A DNA stretch of 64,000 bases. Source: Linum tenue (taxonomy: Eukaryota > Streptophyta > Magnoliopsida > Malpighiales > Linaceae). The stretch lies in assembly GCA_946122785.1 (NCBI GenBank), contig CAMGYJ010000011.1, positions 3,658,001-3,722,000 of the forward strand. The letters are read 5' to 3'. The position numbers and the translations under genes are program-made. Under the pieces are notes generated by a model. That model saw nothing but the letters and a program-made list of their open reading frames with translations, did not search any database and was not told where the DNA came from. This document shows positions 43,132-56,259 of this stretch, piece by piece (within the stretch, counting starts at the first letter, position 1; every line of letters begins with the position of its first letter).

Positions 43132-45999
43132 TCACAACTTGGAAACAGGTAAACCTGTGAGAAGAACAACACAAGAAGGTAAGATTTGTGTGGTAGAAAT
43201 GGGTTTCCTGGGAGTTTTGGTGGAAGAATTAAGAGTTAGAAGGAAGCTCACCGAGGGCTTTAGCATTCACAATGCTTGGACTGGCGGCAGGAGGAGGTGC
43301 ATTTTCATTCAGGAACGGATCTACTCGATTCGGGTCGTGCCATACAGGGTACCCTTTAATCTTTCCCTGCAACAATGATGAAATTTGAGAAACAAGGGTT
43401 TTGATTAGTTCCAAGTTGCTTTGGTGTCTTGTGAAAGTGTACTTTGTAACTTCAAGCTTAAAATTACCAGGACGTTTAGAGCTGCCAGAGTTGCCATCCC
43501 CTCGCGAGTCCACTGCAGAAAAGAAAGTTTACTTGTGGTCACTTGTTTGAGGTCTACTGTTAAGGATAAGAGCTATTGATCAAAATTGTAAGATCCTGTG
43601 ATTTTCATGAACCATTTTACCTTGGAAGCAGAAGCAATGTGCGGCACAACAATGGCATTCTTCATTTCACCGAGACCCGGTTTCATGTAAGGCTCATCCT
43701 AGTATAACAAGAATAACATGATTGATTAAAAAAAGAACTTGAGATGGCACAGGATTTAGAACATTGCAGGAACTTGGTTTTGAGTTCCGGTTTTACCTCG
43801 AAGACATCGAGACCAACTCGAAACATGGGATTCTGTTTCAAATGTTCGACTAGAGCTACTTCGTCAACCACAGGACCCCTGCTGCAGTTTATCAGGATAG
43901 CTTCCTGTAGGAGACCATAATGCATGGAATAAGAAAGGGTATTTTCTCAATGGACTAAAAGCTCATTTGTAACAGGAAATCTTTTCTACCTTCTTCATTG
44001 TGGCAAGACTCTCCTTGTTGATCAAGTGGTAAGTGGTCTTGTCCAGAACTGGGTGAAGACTTATCTACAGAACACAACATCATTTGACGGCCTAATGTTA
44101 TCTCATTACACGAAAACATAACGACGACGATGAACACGATGCTGTAGGTGAAGGAATTTACCACATCAGCCTCTTGAAGCACCTCGCTCATGGACGATGC
44201 TCGTTTCCAGGTCACCGGCTGCTCGCCATTTGCCTTGAGGAACTGACCATAAGCGGTGACGAACTTCTCCAGCCTCGTCGATTGGTACAGGTCGAAGTAT
44301 ATTAGATTCATTTTGAACCCTTCAACCTGTAAATCAAAACAAACGAAGAATTCAAACCATAGGCCTTAGTCCTTACTACAAGCTTTCACACAATGTTGCA
44401 AAGTACCATCATTCTAGCATAAGCGGATCCAATTCGGCCAGCCCCAATGACACCAACAGTTTGTCCCTTGAGCAAGTTCCCAACAAACCTAACCCACCAC
44501 AAACACCAAGTCACAAGAATTAGGGGTGTACATGGGTCGGGTGGTCCGGGTTTAGACATTTTAATCACCCGACCCATGCACTACGGTTTGGGAAATATTA
44601 AACCCAAACCCACCCAGAAAAATTTAAATCCTACGGTTTGTTTCTAATTGGGTTGGGTCGGGTTGGCGATATTTTTAAGTAAAAATCCAACCCAACACAA
44701 AATATGTAATTATTCTACATCATAAAAATATTCTATAACTAATTAAAAATTCAAACGAATAAACCAAGGTGAAAGGTATCAAAATTCACAAATGTTGTTT
44801 GAATTTTAATAAAATTTGATTTACTTCAACTTATGTCTAGTTTTTTTCATGACATTTGTTGAAATAGGCTAAAAAGGTTACAAATGAACGCATCCAAAAT
44901 ATGTTATTCTATTAAAATTGTATACAAGAAAAAAAATTACGTGAATCATAGCTATATTAAATTTATGTCTAAACTTTATGCCGAAGAATGCATTAGATTA
45001 GGGAGACCTTAAGAGAAAAACGTGGCAAAATATCTTAATTTTCTCATAAGTATGACTATATACGACATAAATATTTTTTTGGATACGAACTCATACAAAT
45101 AATTGGAACACGGGTTGGGTCGGGTTCTACGGGTTGTATAATCCAAAATCCAAACCCAACCCAAAAGAGGCGGGTTGTACAAAAGAAAATCCTCACCCAA
45201 CCCAAAACCTTCATTTTAGCGATAAATACGGGTGGGTTGGGTCGGATTGGACGGGTGTGTCGGTTTGCGGGTGTGTTTGTTCACCCCTAACAAGAATGAC
45301 AAAACTCTTCTCAGACACATTTAATCAAACACATGGTGGGCGGCGCAAAAAAAAAAGTTCGATACTCACAAGTGAGGAAGCCACCCATCGTATAATCCAG
45401 CCCTCATGAACCCATCAGCCTCCACAATCCTTCTCGCCGCCGCGAGCGAAAGCGAAGCCGCCAGCTCCGCGGTCGTCTCAGTAAGCACTCCCTAAAGCAA
45501 AACCCCCAAAACTTAGCCAATTCCGGGGACAATCTACACGAACAGAGAACTTAAAGAAAGAACCAAGCTTACAGGAGTGTTTCCAACTGCAACTCCATAC
45601 TTATTAGCAGCATTCACATCCACGTTATTGTAACCAACTGCCATGTTGCTGAATGCCTTCCCTCCAGCTTTGCTCAGCGCCGCGAACAAAGTTTCCCCCC
45701 AATCTTCCGTCAACTGGCCGATGACTCCGTCGCACTTGTCGCCGATCAGAGCGATGATGTCCTCCACGGAGAGGATCGTTTTCTTCTCCGTACATATCTA
45801 CAAACCCACCACGAAATTTCGTTACTTGATTGGATGAAATTGAAAACGGAGGAAGTTAAAGATTGTAACTTTATACCTCGAGGCGGCAGTCTTGCTCGAT
45901 TAAGAGATTGATCCAGCGGGTACCGGGCATGGATTTGGTGCTGATGACCCTGTACTTCCCATTTGGGTTCCATACTTCAATGGAGACTGGCTTCGCCAT
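43132..45999 (-). CDS. HPR1: Peroxisomal NADH-dependent hydroxypyruvate reductase
   Basis: Eleven exons on the minus strand: 45877-45999, 45573-45797, 45370-45491, 44407-44488, 44162-44326, 43990-44064, 43797-43904, 43621-43698, 43468-43512, 43252-43366, 43132-43154. Phases close for 386 residues, exactly the usual HPR1 length. The NAD-binding GAGRIG is at 172-177, and the catalytic triad is Arg273 (NCSRGP), Glu302 (FEDEP) and His320 (VVPHIAS). The C-terminus GLPVSKL ends in the PTS1 signal SKL, so the enzyme acts in leaf peroxisomes, reducing hydroxypyruvate to glycerate in photorespiration. The last codons come from a 23-bp exon; retention of the last intron gives an end without SKL. Intron 3 contains a 769-bp hAT-like element. 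Confidence 0.97.
44521..45289. mobile_element. hAT-like element in intron 3 of HPR1
   Basis: Ends TAGGGGTGTACA and the complement of TAGGGGTGAACA are flanked by an exact 8-bp duplication ACAAGAAT (44513-44520, 45290-45297). The outer 120-200 bp on each side are GGGTCGGGT/CCCAACCC-type words; the centre is AT-rich. No ORF. It lies within the HPR1 intron between 44489 and 45369 and is removed by splicing. Confidence 0.9.
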
Positions 46000-47532
46000 G
46001 AGAAGAGAGAGCTCTCTGCAAATTTTTTCTCGCTTGCTCTGTTTTGAATTTCTTGTAACGTTTAGTCGATCATGGTTATTTTTGGATAGAGAGGTGGAAG
46101 GAATGGAGTGGAGGGGAATTGATTGTCCGTTTTTTTGAATCTTTGGATAATGATGACTTGGACTCGTGGATGATTGCCACGTAGCTCCTACTTTATCGCT
46201 TTAACTTTTGGCGCCAATTGGCCCTATTGTTCTTCGCCGAGAAGTCCATTTTCCAGGTTGGGCTTGTGAATGACATGGAGGCCTGGCCCAGTGAGCAGGC
46301 CGAAACTTTGGGCCTATGTGAATCATGGATTTGGGCTGGGGGGCAGCTGTGTGCGCGTGGCGGGCACGAGCAAGCTGAAGGAAGGGCCGTGGAGAGCGCG
46401 AGCCGGATTCTTGTGGTGGGTTTTGAGCCGGCGAGTTGGATTTGGAGCAAAGCTCAGAGTTGAGTTTTGGTCACTTGTTTGAAAGCTTCGTGGGGAATGG
46501 GGATGTTGAAACTCCAAATTCACCGGTGTAATTTACAGTCACTTGTTAGAGAGAGTAGAGAGAATATGAAGTTTTTGTGTTGCGATGGCTGAGCCAAACA
46601 AATTTAGGGACGGGAGGTCGAAGAAACGAAACTCGAACGAATATGAATCCTGATCAAATTCTATATGAACTCTATCGATTAATTAAGATCGATTAATTGA
46701 GATTTTTGTGTATGCATTCGAACTCGAAAATCGTAACCTAAAAGATTATATTGGGGAATGAATGGAGTGGGGTGGCTACAAATAGACCACAAGTTTAATG
46801 AGGATTGATGAACGATTATTCCAAATGTCCACTTTGGTAGGGAACGGACGGACTTATCAAATGACAATGGAGTAGTTGATTTTTGTAGTTGGCGGTTGGT
46901 ACAAAAAGGTGTAGATTGCAGAAAATTAATGGATGCCCACTAATTAATATCAACTTATAATATCATACACTTTCTGAAAAAAGTATCATGGACAGTGACA
47001 AAAAGAGTTTGGGCGCATTACCAATGTTATAATATCAAACTTGCCTTTCCGTTAAAATTTTCAACAATACCTCGTCAAACACAGTCAAATCGTGGTTCAT
47101 ATGGCCTAAAATCAGCAAAATGGTAGGGGAATGATAGTTTTGCTCCACCATTTATTTCTCTAGGGCTCATTATGGTGGAATTATCAGGAGTATTGACTAT
47201 ATCGAAGAAATCAACAAATGTTAAAGTAATATTATTAGGGTAAATATTTTAGGCACTTGTGTCGCACAAACCATTGTTCGATCTATGTTGACGGTTTCTA
47301 TATGGAAATTTTAACCAAAAAAAATTGTTGATAATTTTTTTAGAATACATAGATTTATTTGACGTAAAAAAAATAGATAAGCATATTTGATAAAAATATA
47401 TAGTAAAAAAACATAATATCCCTAATAGGCTATTACCCCTAAAAAGTAGAATAATACTAGCAACGCTACAACCAATGCCATATTTTGATCTCAGTTTGAC
47501 TCTTAACATTGAATTCTTTTGTTTCTATAATG
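46000..47532. other. HPR1 promoter and intergenic DNA
   Basis: The first few hundred bases contain the HPR1 leader and promoter. The GC-richer piece at 46,200-46,470 has overlapping open frames on both strands without recognisable domains. The remainder is AT-rich and I see nothing in it. Confidence 0.45.
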
Positions 47533-47714
47533 AATGTCCATGAAACCGTATCGTACCGATGGTTCAACCACGAAATATCAATATTGAAGGCTAAATCGGT
47601 ACGCGATATTTAACGGTCTAACGATTAAACTACGATTAAACCACGATTTTATCATAAAATATCAAACCGCTGATTTTTTCCGATACGATATCCGATTCGA
47701 TTTCATGGAACATG
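47533..47714. mobile_element. 182-bp MITE, CCGTACCG family, copy 2
   Basis: This is similar along its length to 34230-34399 (both contain GGTTCAACCACGAAATA, TATTTAACGGTCTAACG and TTTTATCATAAAATAT). The ends are AATGTCCATGAAACCG and the complement of CATGTTCCATGAAATCG. The flanking 8-mers CTATAATG and CTGTAAAG agree at only six positions, so this insertion is older or the borders are off by a few bases. Confidence 0.65.
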
Positions 47715-47981
47715 CTGTAAAGCCAGAAACGGCAGAAAGCGTTTAAGAACGAGGACATTCTCAAACGAAAAGGGAAGTACAGGAAGAGTTTTAGGAAAAA
47801 ATCTTACCCGGTATCGCCATTAATTAAACCCTCTCTTCTTCCTTTCTAGTCGCCAACTTACTTTATCTACACCAACCCAAACCAAAAGCCCAAAATTTTC
47901 CACTACAAAAACCTTCTCCGCCTCTGGAAAACCTTCCGGCGGAGGACAGACCTCACGACGAAGAGTTACCCCACCTCAACG

Positions 47982-49589
47982 ATGGAGAGGCTGCTCTACT
48001 CTTCTTCTCCCACGGCGCCTCTCAAACTCCACTGCAAGCCCACTACTTCTTCTCTGCCTCGTCTTCCCCGAATCGATGCCGCGAAACTCGGCGGCTTCCC
48101 TCTTCTGCCACGGCGGCCGCTGCTGCAGCTCCGGCGAGCTAGGACCATCTCCTGCAAATATGAGACGAACCCACCGTCGGTAGCCTCCGTTTCTTCCTGG
48201 AAATTTCCGTCTCTGGCCCCTCTGCAAGTCGATTCCTGCGGTGGGTCGGCGCCAAGTTCTGATCTTGTCGAACAGATCTCGACTGAATCCAGTCATTTGC
48301 CACGAAAGGTAGTCTCTTTTCTCTGGGTTTAATTGTCTACGTTGAGATAGGATTAGGAATGCGAGGAATATCTATAGCTATTAGAATTTTTGAATTCTGT
48401 GGGGGATTGCATTTCCCCCCTGTTCACTGAAGACCTAGGATTAGCTGGTGACTTGAATTTTGAACAAATTTAGTGAATAATGAAAGGTTATTGTGGTTAA
48501 GATGATTTACAACATTGATGTTAGGACTTCAATGGCTACCGTACATGTAATGGCTTCAGCTTGTTGTACTTCATATTCCCAATGAGATTAGGACTTCGGT
48601 TCTGTAATGCCTGGTAAAATGCAAAGGGAGCTATTTCTGTAACCATCTTGAAGAAGTAAGTTTGAAATGAGAATGGGCAAGTTTGATTTCAATCTGTAAA
48701 TAAATGTTGGTGATTGCTGCTTCAATACATAATTGAAATTTGTATGCAGGCTATGAGTGTTGCGGCTTGTGTACTACTCTCGGCTATCTTGATGTTCACG
48801 ATGCACCCAATGTTTGCATCACCGGCATTAGCAACCTACCAAACAGCGGCCAAGGCCAGTGCTCCCGCTGGTCTAGGAGCAAAACTAATCCGGACCGAAC
48901 TCTTAAGCAGCGCATGGACTGGTTTCTTCGCTGGTTGTCTCCACACACTCTCAGGTCCAGATCACCTAGCAGCTTTGGCTCCACTCTCAATTGGTCGAAC
49001 ACGTCTTGAAAGTGCTGCTGTTGGAGCTCTGTGGGGGTGTGGCCATGATGCTGGCCAGGTAATCTTCGGTCTTCTGTTTCTCCTGCTCAAGGATAGGCTC
49101 CATATCGAGATCCTCAGAACTTGGGGCACTCGAGTTGTCGGTCTTACCCTACTTGTCATTGGCGGTATGGGGATAAAGGAAGCTTCTGAGGTCCCCGCAC
49201 CATGTGTTGCCCTAGAAAATGGAGAGTGTGATGTGGGTGTCTATGAATCACTGGATACCGCCCCTGCAGTAGCGCAGAAGAAGAAGATAGGTTTCGCTAC
49301 CTTTGCTACTGGAATTGTTCATGGATTGCAGCCTGATGCGCTCATGATGGTTTTGCCTGCACTCGCTTTGCCTTCTCGAGTGGCTGGTGCGGCTTTTCTG
49401 GTCATGTTCTTGGTGGGAACTGTCGTTGCAATGGGGTGCTATACAGTTTTCATAGGGTCCTGTAGTGAGGCGTTGAAGGACCGGGTGCCTAGGATAACTG
49501 AGAAGCTCACGTGGGCATCTTCCTTCATAGCTATCGCTCTTGGTGTCTCCATTCTCATCAGCCAGTTTTTCGGGTTCAGCTTGTATTGA
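47982..49589 (+). CDS. Plastid-targeted NiCoT/UreH-like membrane transporter
   Basis: Two exons, 47982-48308 and 48750-49589, encode 388 residues. The first 60-70 residues are rich in Ser, Pro, Leu and Arg with few acids, which suits a chloroplast transit peptide. A membrane domain with about six segments follows. It has HTLSGPDHLAAL (174-185), a variant of the nickel/cobalt transporter H-x(n)-DH motif, with GCGHDAGQVIFG and a second half-motif HGLQPDALMMVLPAL. Plant relatives are annotated as high-affinity nickel-transport family proteins (At2g16800 type). Metal transport is inferred from bacterial relatives and has not been shown here. The intron marks the join between the transit region and the membrane domain. 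Confidence 0.87.
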
Positions 49590-50443
49590 ATTGATTGATA
49601 CTTCTAAATAGGTGTTTGCAAGCTACAGCTTTAAAGGTAGAGGAGAGATGATTGAATGAGCCATTTGGTTGCATTATGCTGTCGAGGTCTTGCACAAGCA
49701 GTGAAAAAGAAGGCTAGTGTGTTAATCCATCGCCAATCTATCAGTTTTGAGAGCTCTATTTTGTTTTGTCTCCAGTTTAGAGTTTCAGGTCGTAATTCCC
49801 AGTCGATTTGTGTTTGACATGTATTAGTAAGGATTTTGATTATTGATTTGCTTGTACTTTGCACTAATTTTCCAGCAAGAGTTTCGAAGGAGCTATATGA
49901 TATGAGTGACTAGGGAAGATTATCTCCATCGGTTATGGCCCGATGTTGCAGAACATATGGGAACTTTTCCTTTCCAGATGTAAATCATGTGAAATTCAAT
50001 CTAGTTCTATGAAAAAAGGTTTCCTATATCATCACAGGAGTTTTGAAACTTGGATGTGTGAGGCCTATAAATTCGTCACGATGGAGTTCCTCAACTTCTG
50101 AGATCTATAACTAGACACAACCAGCCAGTGTTCTGAAAGGAAACAAAGCCACACACGGCAAAAAAACTAAAAACCGCACCAAACTCTCTCAAAACCTGGT
50201 CCAGTGGGATTAAACCACATGAACATATCTTGCACCAAGCATCAGATCTTTCCTTCCCACGGCAATGAACAAGACACAAGTTGTGGAAAGACAAGAAGTT
50301 AGAGAAACCTGCAAAGTTGCAGTACAGTGACATTGCTGCGCCCACCCCGAATTAGTGTTTTTCCACATAAACATAAGAACGCAGGAACTTTGGCTCATGG
50401 AGAAACCTTCCCTTCTTCTTTGCGGAAACCATGGAGAGCATTG
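49590..50443. other. Intergenic region between convergent genes
   Basis: This holds the 3' UTRs of the NiCoT-like gene (+) and phosphatidylinositol synthase (-). Minus-strand open frames near 50,100-50,400 have no recognisable domain. Nothing else is seen. Confidence 0.5.
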
Positions 50444-52175
50444 TCAAGGGCTCTCTTTCTTGTTGATGTCGTGAAGGACACAAATATCTGCTGCTGTCTT
50501 CATCTGAGCAAATTCAAAATTACTCAAATTAATAACACTTTAAAAAATCCAGAACTGACGATTCTAAATGTCAAAGAGAAACCATCAGCTTATCATTGGA
50601 GTATCATGTGCTACCTGTATCACATTTACAACTTGTTTGATTGCCCATCCGAACAAACTTAAACCAACTAAAATCGAGAAAGGGGAAATCTCTTTCGTCA
50701 AGGACAACAGGACCTGAAAGTTAAAATCTGTGAGAAACTACCAGATTCAAAAGGGCATTTTCCCTTCTGTAACTACGATGAAAAAGGAGAGAGGACTTAC
50801 ATCCATCAAATGTTCAGTTGGCTTCTCGGCTAGAAGATATAACGAAATATAGAGAACCTGTGGCCCAAGGAATTGTACATTCAGAGTAAAAGAAAAACAT
50901 CAGTATCTTCATTCCAGGAAGTGACAAACTCTAAAAGGAGAACCAGACAGACTAACCCTTCAACAATTACCTCACACGCAACACAACAGTAAGCCATAAA
51001 CATACGGTTGCCATAGTAAGCCCTGAATAGCCAGCTGGTGCTGTCTTTCACATCTTTGTGACTAGCTTTACCTAGCAAGAATGTACTGCAAATCCAAGCA
51101 TTCCAAGGTACAGTAAATGGAAGTTAGTACTTGAAAGAAAAGTTTGATGCTATTATATGCATCCACCTTAATCAAAGTGCAAAGAATCAATCAAACTACC
51201 AGTCCTTAACACATCAACTCACCTGTACATCTGCAGCCAGTGGCTACCAATATCCAGGGCAACCAGTGATACAAAAGTCAAACCAGGCCTGCATGATCAA
51301 CCCCAAAAGTAAGAACTGTGGTCCCATAACAGTATCGCCAAGCAATTGCTACAACCATGCAAGAGAGAAATACCTGTATACTTGAGAAAGGATTACAAGC
51401 AAACAGGCGGTGCTAATCCTGTACAGAAAACACGATACTCAACACTCAGAAGCCGTATTGAAACACACGCAGCTACTCCAATAGCCTAAAAGCCCTACCT
51501 GTCTGTTATCATGTCCAGAACTGCTCCAAATGTTGAAACTGAAATAGAAGAACGTACATCAGGAATGACCCTTTACAGAACTGTCGAAACTGAATTTCCT
51601 ATTCCATTTGACAGGCCTACTGAGGTGGTTTTCTGTATTAATTTGAAGTTCAGCTTCGAAAATTAGTGTAAACTAAAAGTCTTCTGGTTCAATCAATCAT
51701 CATCCAACATAAAGCAGAAAAAATGAGTTCTTTTCACCTCTATTGGTTACACAATTACACATACTGGAAAAAGTCAGTGAAGAGTGGCAATACCTTGATT
51801 GAATTTCCGAGCAGCCCAACCATCAATCCCATCACACACAAAACTGAAACGAAATTCCAATCTTACCGTCAAAACTTTACAAGCAAGCTTTCAAATTGAA
51901 CACACCACCATCTCTCACCTAATGAAATAAAGGATGCAGAAAAGCTGCTTGTTGGTGAAACATATAGCAAAGGCATAAACATTCATGAGAACCCGCACAT
52001 AACCTGGTTACCAAAAACAGCACTCACTGTGTCAACCAATACAAGGAAAAGGAACTCATACAAAAAAAAAAAAAAAGTGAAGGCAAAAGAGCAAAAACCC
52101 ACCAATTATGTTGGGAATATAAAGGTAAACGGACAATTTGGAGGGCTTTTTAGGTCTCGACTTGTTGATTGCCAT
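50444..52175 (-). CDS. PIS1: CDP-diacylglycerol--inositol 3-phosphatidyltransferase
   Basis: Ten exons on the minus strand: 52103-52175, 51919-52003, 51794-51843, 51499-51538, 51374-51418, 51223-51288, 50971-51085, 50801-50857, 50615-50713, 50444-50503. Phases close for 229 residues, the usual length. The CDP-alcohol phosphatidyltransferase signature D-x2-DG-x2-AR-x8-G-x3-D-x3-D is complete: Asp57, Asp60, Gly61, Ala64, Arg65, Gly74, Asp78, Asp82. Several hydrophobic segments flank it. The enzyme joins CDP-diacylglycerol and myo-inositol to phosphatidylinositol in the ER and Golgi. The start MAINKSRPKKPSKLSVYLYIPNIIG is typical. The 3' exon encodes KTAADICVLHDINKKESP. Confidence 0.95.
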
Positions 52176-52847
52176 TTGAGAAAGATTCCTTCACACCCTT
52201 GCTCCCAAATCCGCGCAATTAGCAGAACCCAAAGATCCAACCTTTTATTTTCTCACCAGCCCTAGAAACCAGAATCGGAACAAATGGGATTGCCAAGAGC
52301 TCTACCCAGCTTCTCCCACCAAGATCTTGGCCCGACCCAGGAACTCTGCCGGGTAGATCAGCTGAGTCGGAAACGGCGATCAACTCTGTCGAACCCCTTG
52401 GGGGGGAAAAAGGCCGAGGCGTGTTATTTAGCAAGCGGGAAAGTCCTTCGAATAATTCATTCCTTCCTCCTGCCTGCGTGCTTTGGGGGTTTTTCAAGAT
52501 TCCTTCCTTGCTTGCTTCGTCAACCAAAAGAAAAGCTTCGAATTTTTCTATTTTTTTTCACTGTAAGAGAGGAGTATGCTCTCGAGTCTCGAGTCTCGAC
52601 TGACGGACTGAGTGAAGGAATTATCGCCGTGGCAGTCCCCGCTGCCGCTGCGCTGGCATTTCACTCCGATACCATCCGCCATCTCACCCGCGATCTTTCG
52701 TTTCCCCCAAATGGCCCGTGGGCTGCAGCAGATGTACTATTGGATCGGGCTGGCCCTGTCAGGCCCATCAGTTTCAAGCCCTAACCGAGTAGGCTACTTA
52801 GGGAGGGCCCAACTTTTATGAAAGAGGGTCAGCTCAACTCTCATCAA
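52176..52847. other. PIS1 upstream region
   Basis: This is the 5' leader and promoter region of phosphatidylinositol synthase, with pyrimidine-rich tracts. Open frames on both strands here are short and unrecognised. No clear TATA box. Confidence 0.4.
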
Positions 52848-53298
52848 TGTCACTCCTTAATAAGAAAGGATGCTATACGTTATTTATCTTAATCCGAAAA
52901 TAAGAAAAATAATTAATAAAATGAATATTATGAAGATAATTAGAATTAATTATCTTAATATAATATATTTTAATTAAGAGTAATTATCTTACTAATTAAA
53001 AGGTGATTTATTCTCAAGAAAGAGGAAATATTTTGGGTTTTCTGCTCATATAAATAGCAGACACCTAGACCCACTTAACACACCTCAGTAGAGCACAAAC
53101 ACGAGAGAGAGAGTTAGTTTATACAGCTCCGGTTTTCCCACAAACCGCCAGTCAAGAAGTGGTTGTTTTATCCTTGAGGCGGCCGGTTGATAGTCTGTCG
53201 TGCGCAACGAAGGCAGTGCCGCGAACGTCTTAAAGAGAGCGACCTAGTCCGCGACTCAGCCAAATCGATACCCTGTTTTTCATGTTCGATTTCTAACA
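52848..53298 (+). repeat. Possible solo LTR of a copia-type retrotransposon
   Basis: The segment has LTR-like layout: an AT-rich upstream part, a TATA-type CATATAAATAGCAG at about 53,048, then a transcribed-looking GC-richer part, ending TTTCTAACA at 53,298. TGTCACTCC at 52,848 may be the 5' end. No partner LTR, primer site or convincing target duplication was found, so the call and its left border are tentative. Confidence 0.35.
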
Positions 53299-55755
53299 CA
53301 TTCATCCATATTCAAATAAAATGCAACTCTTTACTGGTTTTTTCAGTATCGCTTCATGAAAACTCACGAGAACCGCAATCCAATCATGAAAGACATCTTA
53401 AAATCAACGAGCAGAACATCTTTGCATGCGGTCCTATTTTTGGTTCGGTTCGATCAGTTCCAAATGTTAATTCGGTCCATTTTTTCTTCTGTATTTATAA
53501 AAATCACGAAAACAAATACCACCCCATACTATAGTCTATTCGATAAGATCGGATACGAAATCAAAACGTTGCACACTCCTAATATGAGTAATCTTTCAAC
53601 CGATTTTTATTTCAAAATCAGTTGAATGAATCTGATTATACAGATCGACATATTAATGGTTTGACAACTATAGGAGTAAAAGAAGTCAGTAAGTGTGGAT
53701 TATGACGTGGCTGCAGTTACCACCGAACGGTCAAAATTCCAAGTCAACTGCTCTGCTCTCTCTATGCTCTGTATATATTGTTATCCCATATTTGTGTCCC
53801 GGAATCGCGTGCCTGCCACCGAACCGTCATTTTCCGATACGAACTGCCACCAAGAAACAGCGACCCGATCAAGAAAAATATTTATTTGTTTTTCCTTTTT
53901 CTTTCGTCGCTAGAAGAAGAAGGGGAAAAAAAAAAAGACAAGAAGTGGGCCCCACAGCACGAGTTAAATGCGACAGAGTAGTGGGCCCCGCCGATGCTGG
54001 CCAGAATGCAGATACGCTAATAATAATTATGGTGCCGCTGCGGCTTCCCACCACCGAAAATGGAGAAACACTGTACGACCGCAGGCAAGTGCCATATAAA
54101 TAAATATATAAGGCGGGAAATTAGGACCACCTTCCCACTTGGACTTGGGCCTACCCGCAGTACGAGGTCCAGAACACTTTGATCTCCTCCATCCACCTGC
54201 CCTTCACCATCCCACCTCAAAAGCCCATTTATTATTCGGGATACACGACTAAATTGATCCGAACTTGAGACCTTCATATAAGCGATAAATCGACAACCTT
54301 TGATTGTGCAATACAAAGTAGGGTTGAAATTTTAGCATTGGACTTACTTGAAACATACCAATGCATAGGACAATTTCTTCAATTATGGACCCCAAAGCCA
54401 AACTTTAGTGTTTGGTATTTCCAGGGAAGTAAAATAAAAATAAAAAATTCAGGAGCCCATTGACAAACCTTTCATAAATGCAGCATCAAATTCCTAACAA
54501 GAAAGGTATGACTATGACATGGTTTGAACTTTGAATGTGGGGAAGACAAGTCACATGAGGATGGTTCTATCATCTATGGTGGGTTTTTTTTTTTTTTTGG
54601 TTATGGGCTCAAATCTTTGATACCACAAAGGGCCAAAGTCCATTCATTTCTTTTCTTTTGTCTTGACCCACCATGTATGATCTTTCAGCAACCACCATCC
54701 ATCATCTCTATAAAAGTCATTCATGAACCATCTAATAAGGTAAACCAATTTTTGCCAAGTAATTATAACATTTGATACCATTGATCACAATGTGGGAACC
54801 AACCAACCACCACTTGGGGAGTTAGAATTCAATCAATGTGATTCAACATACACACAATAATGGACCCAAAATGGCCACCTTTTTCTCCCATCTTCTCTTG
54901 TTTGTATCTTTAATTATTTCGTTTCTTGTTTCTTGTTTGGGTTAGATAAGTGATGAGAATTCTTACTTAAATGGGAATGCTTATCTCTATCGTTGAAATG
55001 ATAAACAAGAAAGTTCAAAGAAAAGGCAAAACCACTTATGGCTTCTTTCATCGTCGAGGGAGTGATGAGAGGAAAGAACTACTCAAAATTAGAAGTGTGT
55101 GGTTGGATGTCTCTGTCCTATGGAACATATGGGAGGCAAGTCTGTAATCAACTAAACCGATTATTGCGAACTCTATACTTGAGGGATGTTAGGTAACACC
55201 AGTGTGGTTAACTTCAACTACTATTTCAATGCGTACTATCATTCATTCGGGTTTATGGTTAGGTTGTTTCTTATCAGATTTCACTCCCCTTTGAATCATT
55301 CAATTCATTAGTCTCGATCTAATAATACCAACAACATAAAATCTAGCCGACCGAAATAAAGAAGATTGGTCTAATTATGGAGCGACTTGAGTGGCCGCCG
55401 CCACTATTATAGCCACTACATCCAATCTAATAACAACTGATAACCAGTACGTAAAAGCATATGCCCTACTTGAAAAATGGTATCAATATTACAAATAATG
55501 TTGGTTCAACTAATTTTTTTTGTTCCATTATAAGAAAGTCTATAATGACTTGAGGAAGTCTACAGTGAGAAAATAGATGCATATCAAGAAAAATGTATGT
55601 AAAAACGGAGAACCACGAAGAACATCGTCAATAAACTAGACGGTCAGAAGATGAATCTGTAAACCTGGTGGTGGTAAACTACCAAAAACTATTAGATTGG
55701 TTCTAGTTTCACGGATCTGGCCATTTAACATAGACATCATTACCATCTTTCAAAC
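53299..55755. other. Gene-poor intergenic DNA
   Basis: AT-rich sequence with homopolymers (for example a run of T near 54,584) and no gene that I can support. Open frames at 53,693-54,103 lack recognisable domains. Confidence 0.5.
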
Positions 55756-56259
55756 TAGGGTTGTTAATGAACCAAGCCGCTCATGAACGGCTCGGTCTGC
55801 GACTCGAGAAAAACTCGTTCGACACTCTATTCGTTTTAATCGAGCCGGCTCGCGAACAAGCTCGTTAACTAAACGAGCCGACCTCGAGCCATACCATGTT
55901 CAGCTCGAAAGCTCGCGAACAAGCTCATTTAATGGTTTGGCATAAAAAAGGATAAGAATTCATGGATTTTATGTATTGATATTAGGATAAATATTGTGTT
56001 TTACTTTGCTAGTCTTTGCTAAAGGTTTGAATGTAATTTTGTGCGCAGTTCTAGGTCAATCTTGAGCTATCATGAACATTTTATGAGCTGAACTAGAATT
56101 TGGGCTCGTTAAGCTTATTTGACGAGCCGAGCTCAAGCTTTCATTATCATAAACGAGCCGAGCTCGAACTTGCATATTAAAGCTCGTGACGAACACGAGC
56201 TCGAGCTCGAACCTGGAAATATATTAACGAGCCGAGTTTTGCCATAGTTAACAGCCCTA
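55756..56259. mobile_element. hAT-like element, CGAGCTCG type
   Basis: Ends TAGGGTTGTTAA and the complement of TAGGGCTGTTAA (one mismatch) are flanked by an exact 8-bp duplication TTTCAAAC (55748-55755, 56260-56267). The outer parts consist of CGAGCC, GAGCTCG and GCTCGTT words on both strands; the centre is AT-rich. No ORF in 504 bp. It has the same architecture as the GGGTCGGG elements but a different internal word. Confidence 0.9.

Noticed and set aside
46200..46523. Overlapping open frames on both strands upstream of HPR1
   Set aside because: GC-richer DNA gives chance open frames; none has a recognisable motif.
54584..54600. T-run as another LINE tail insertion
   Set aside because: No flanking direct duplication and no TTGTC-type junction were found.
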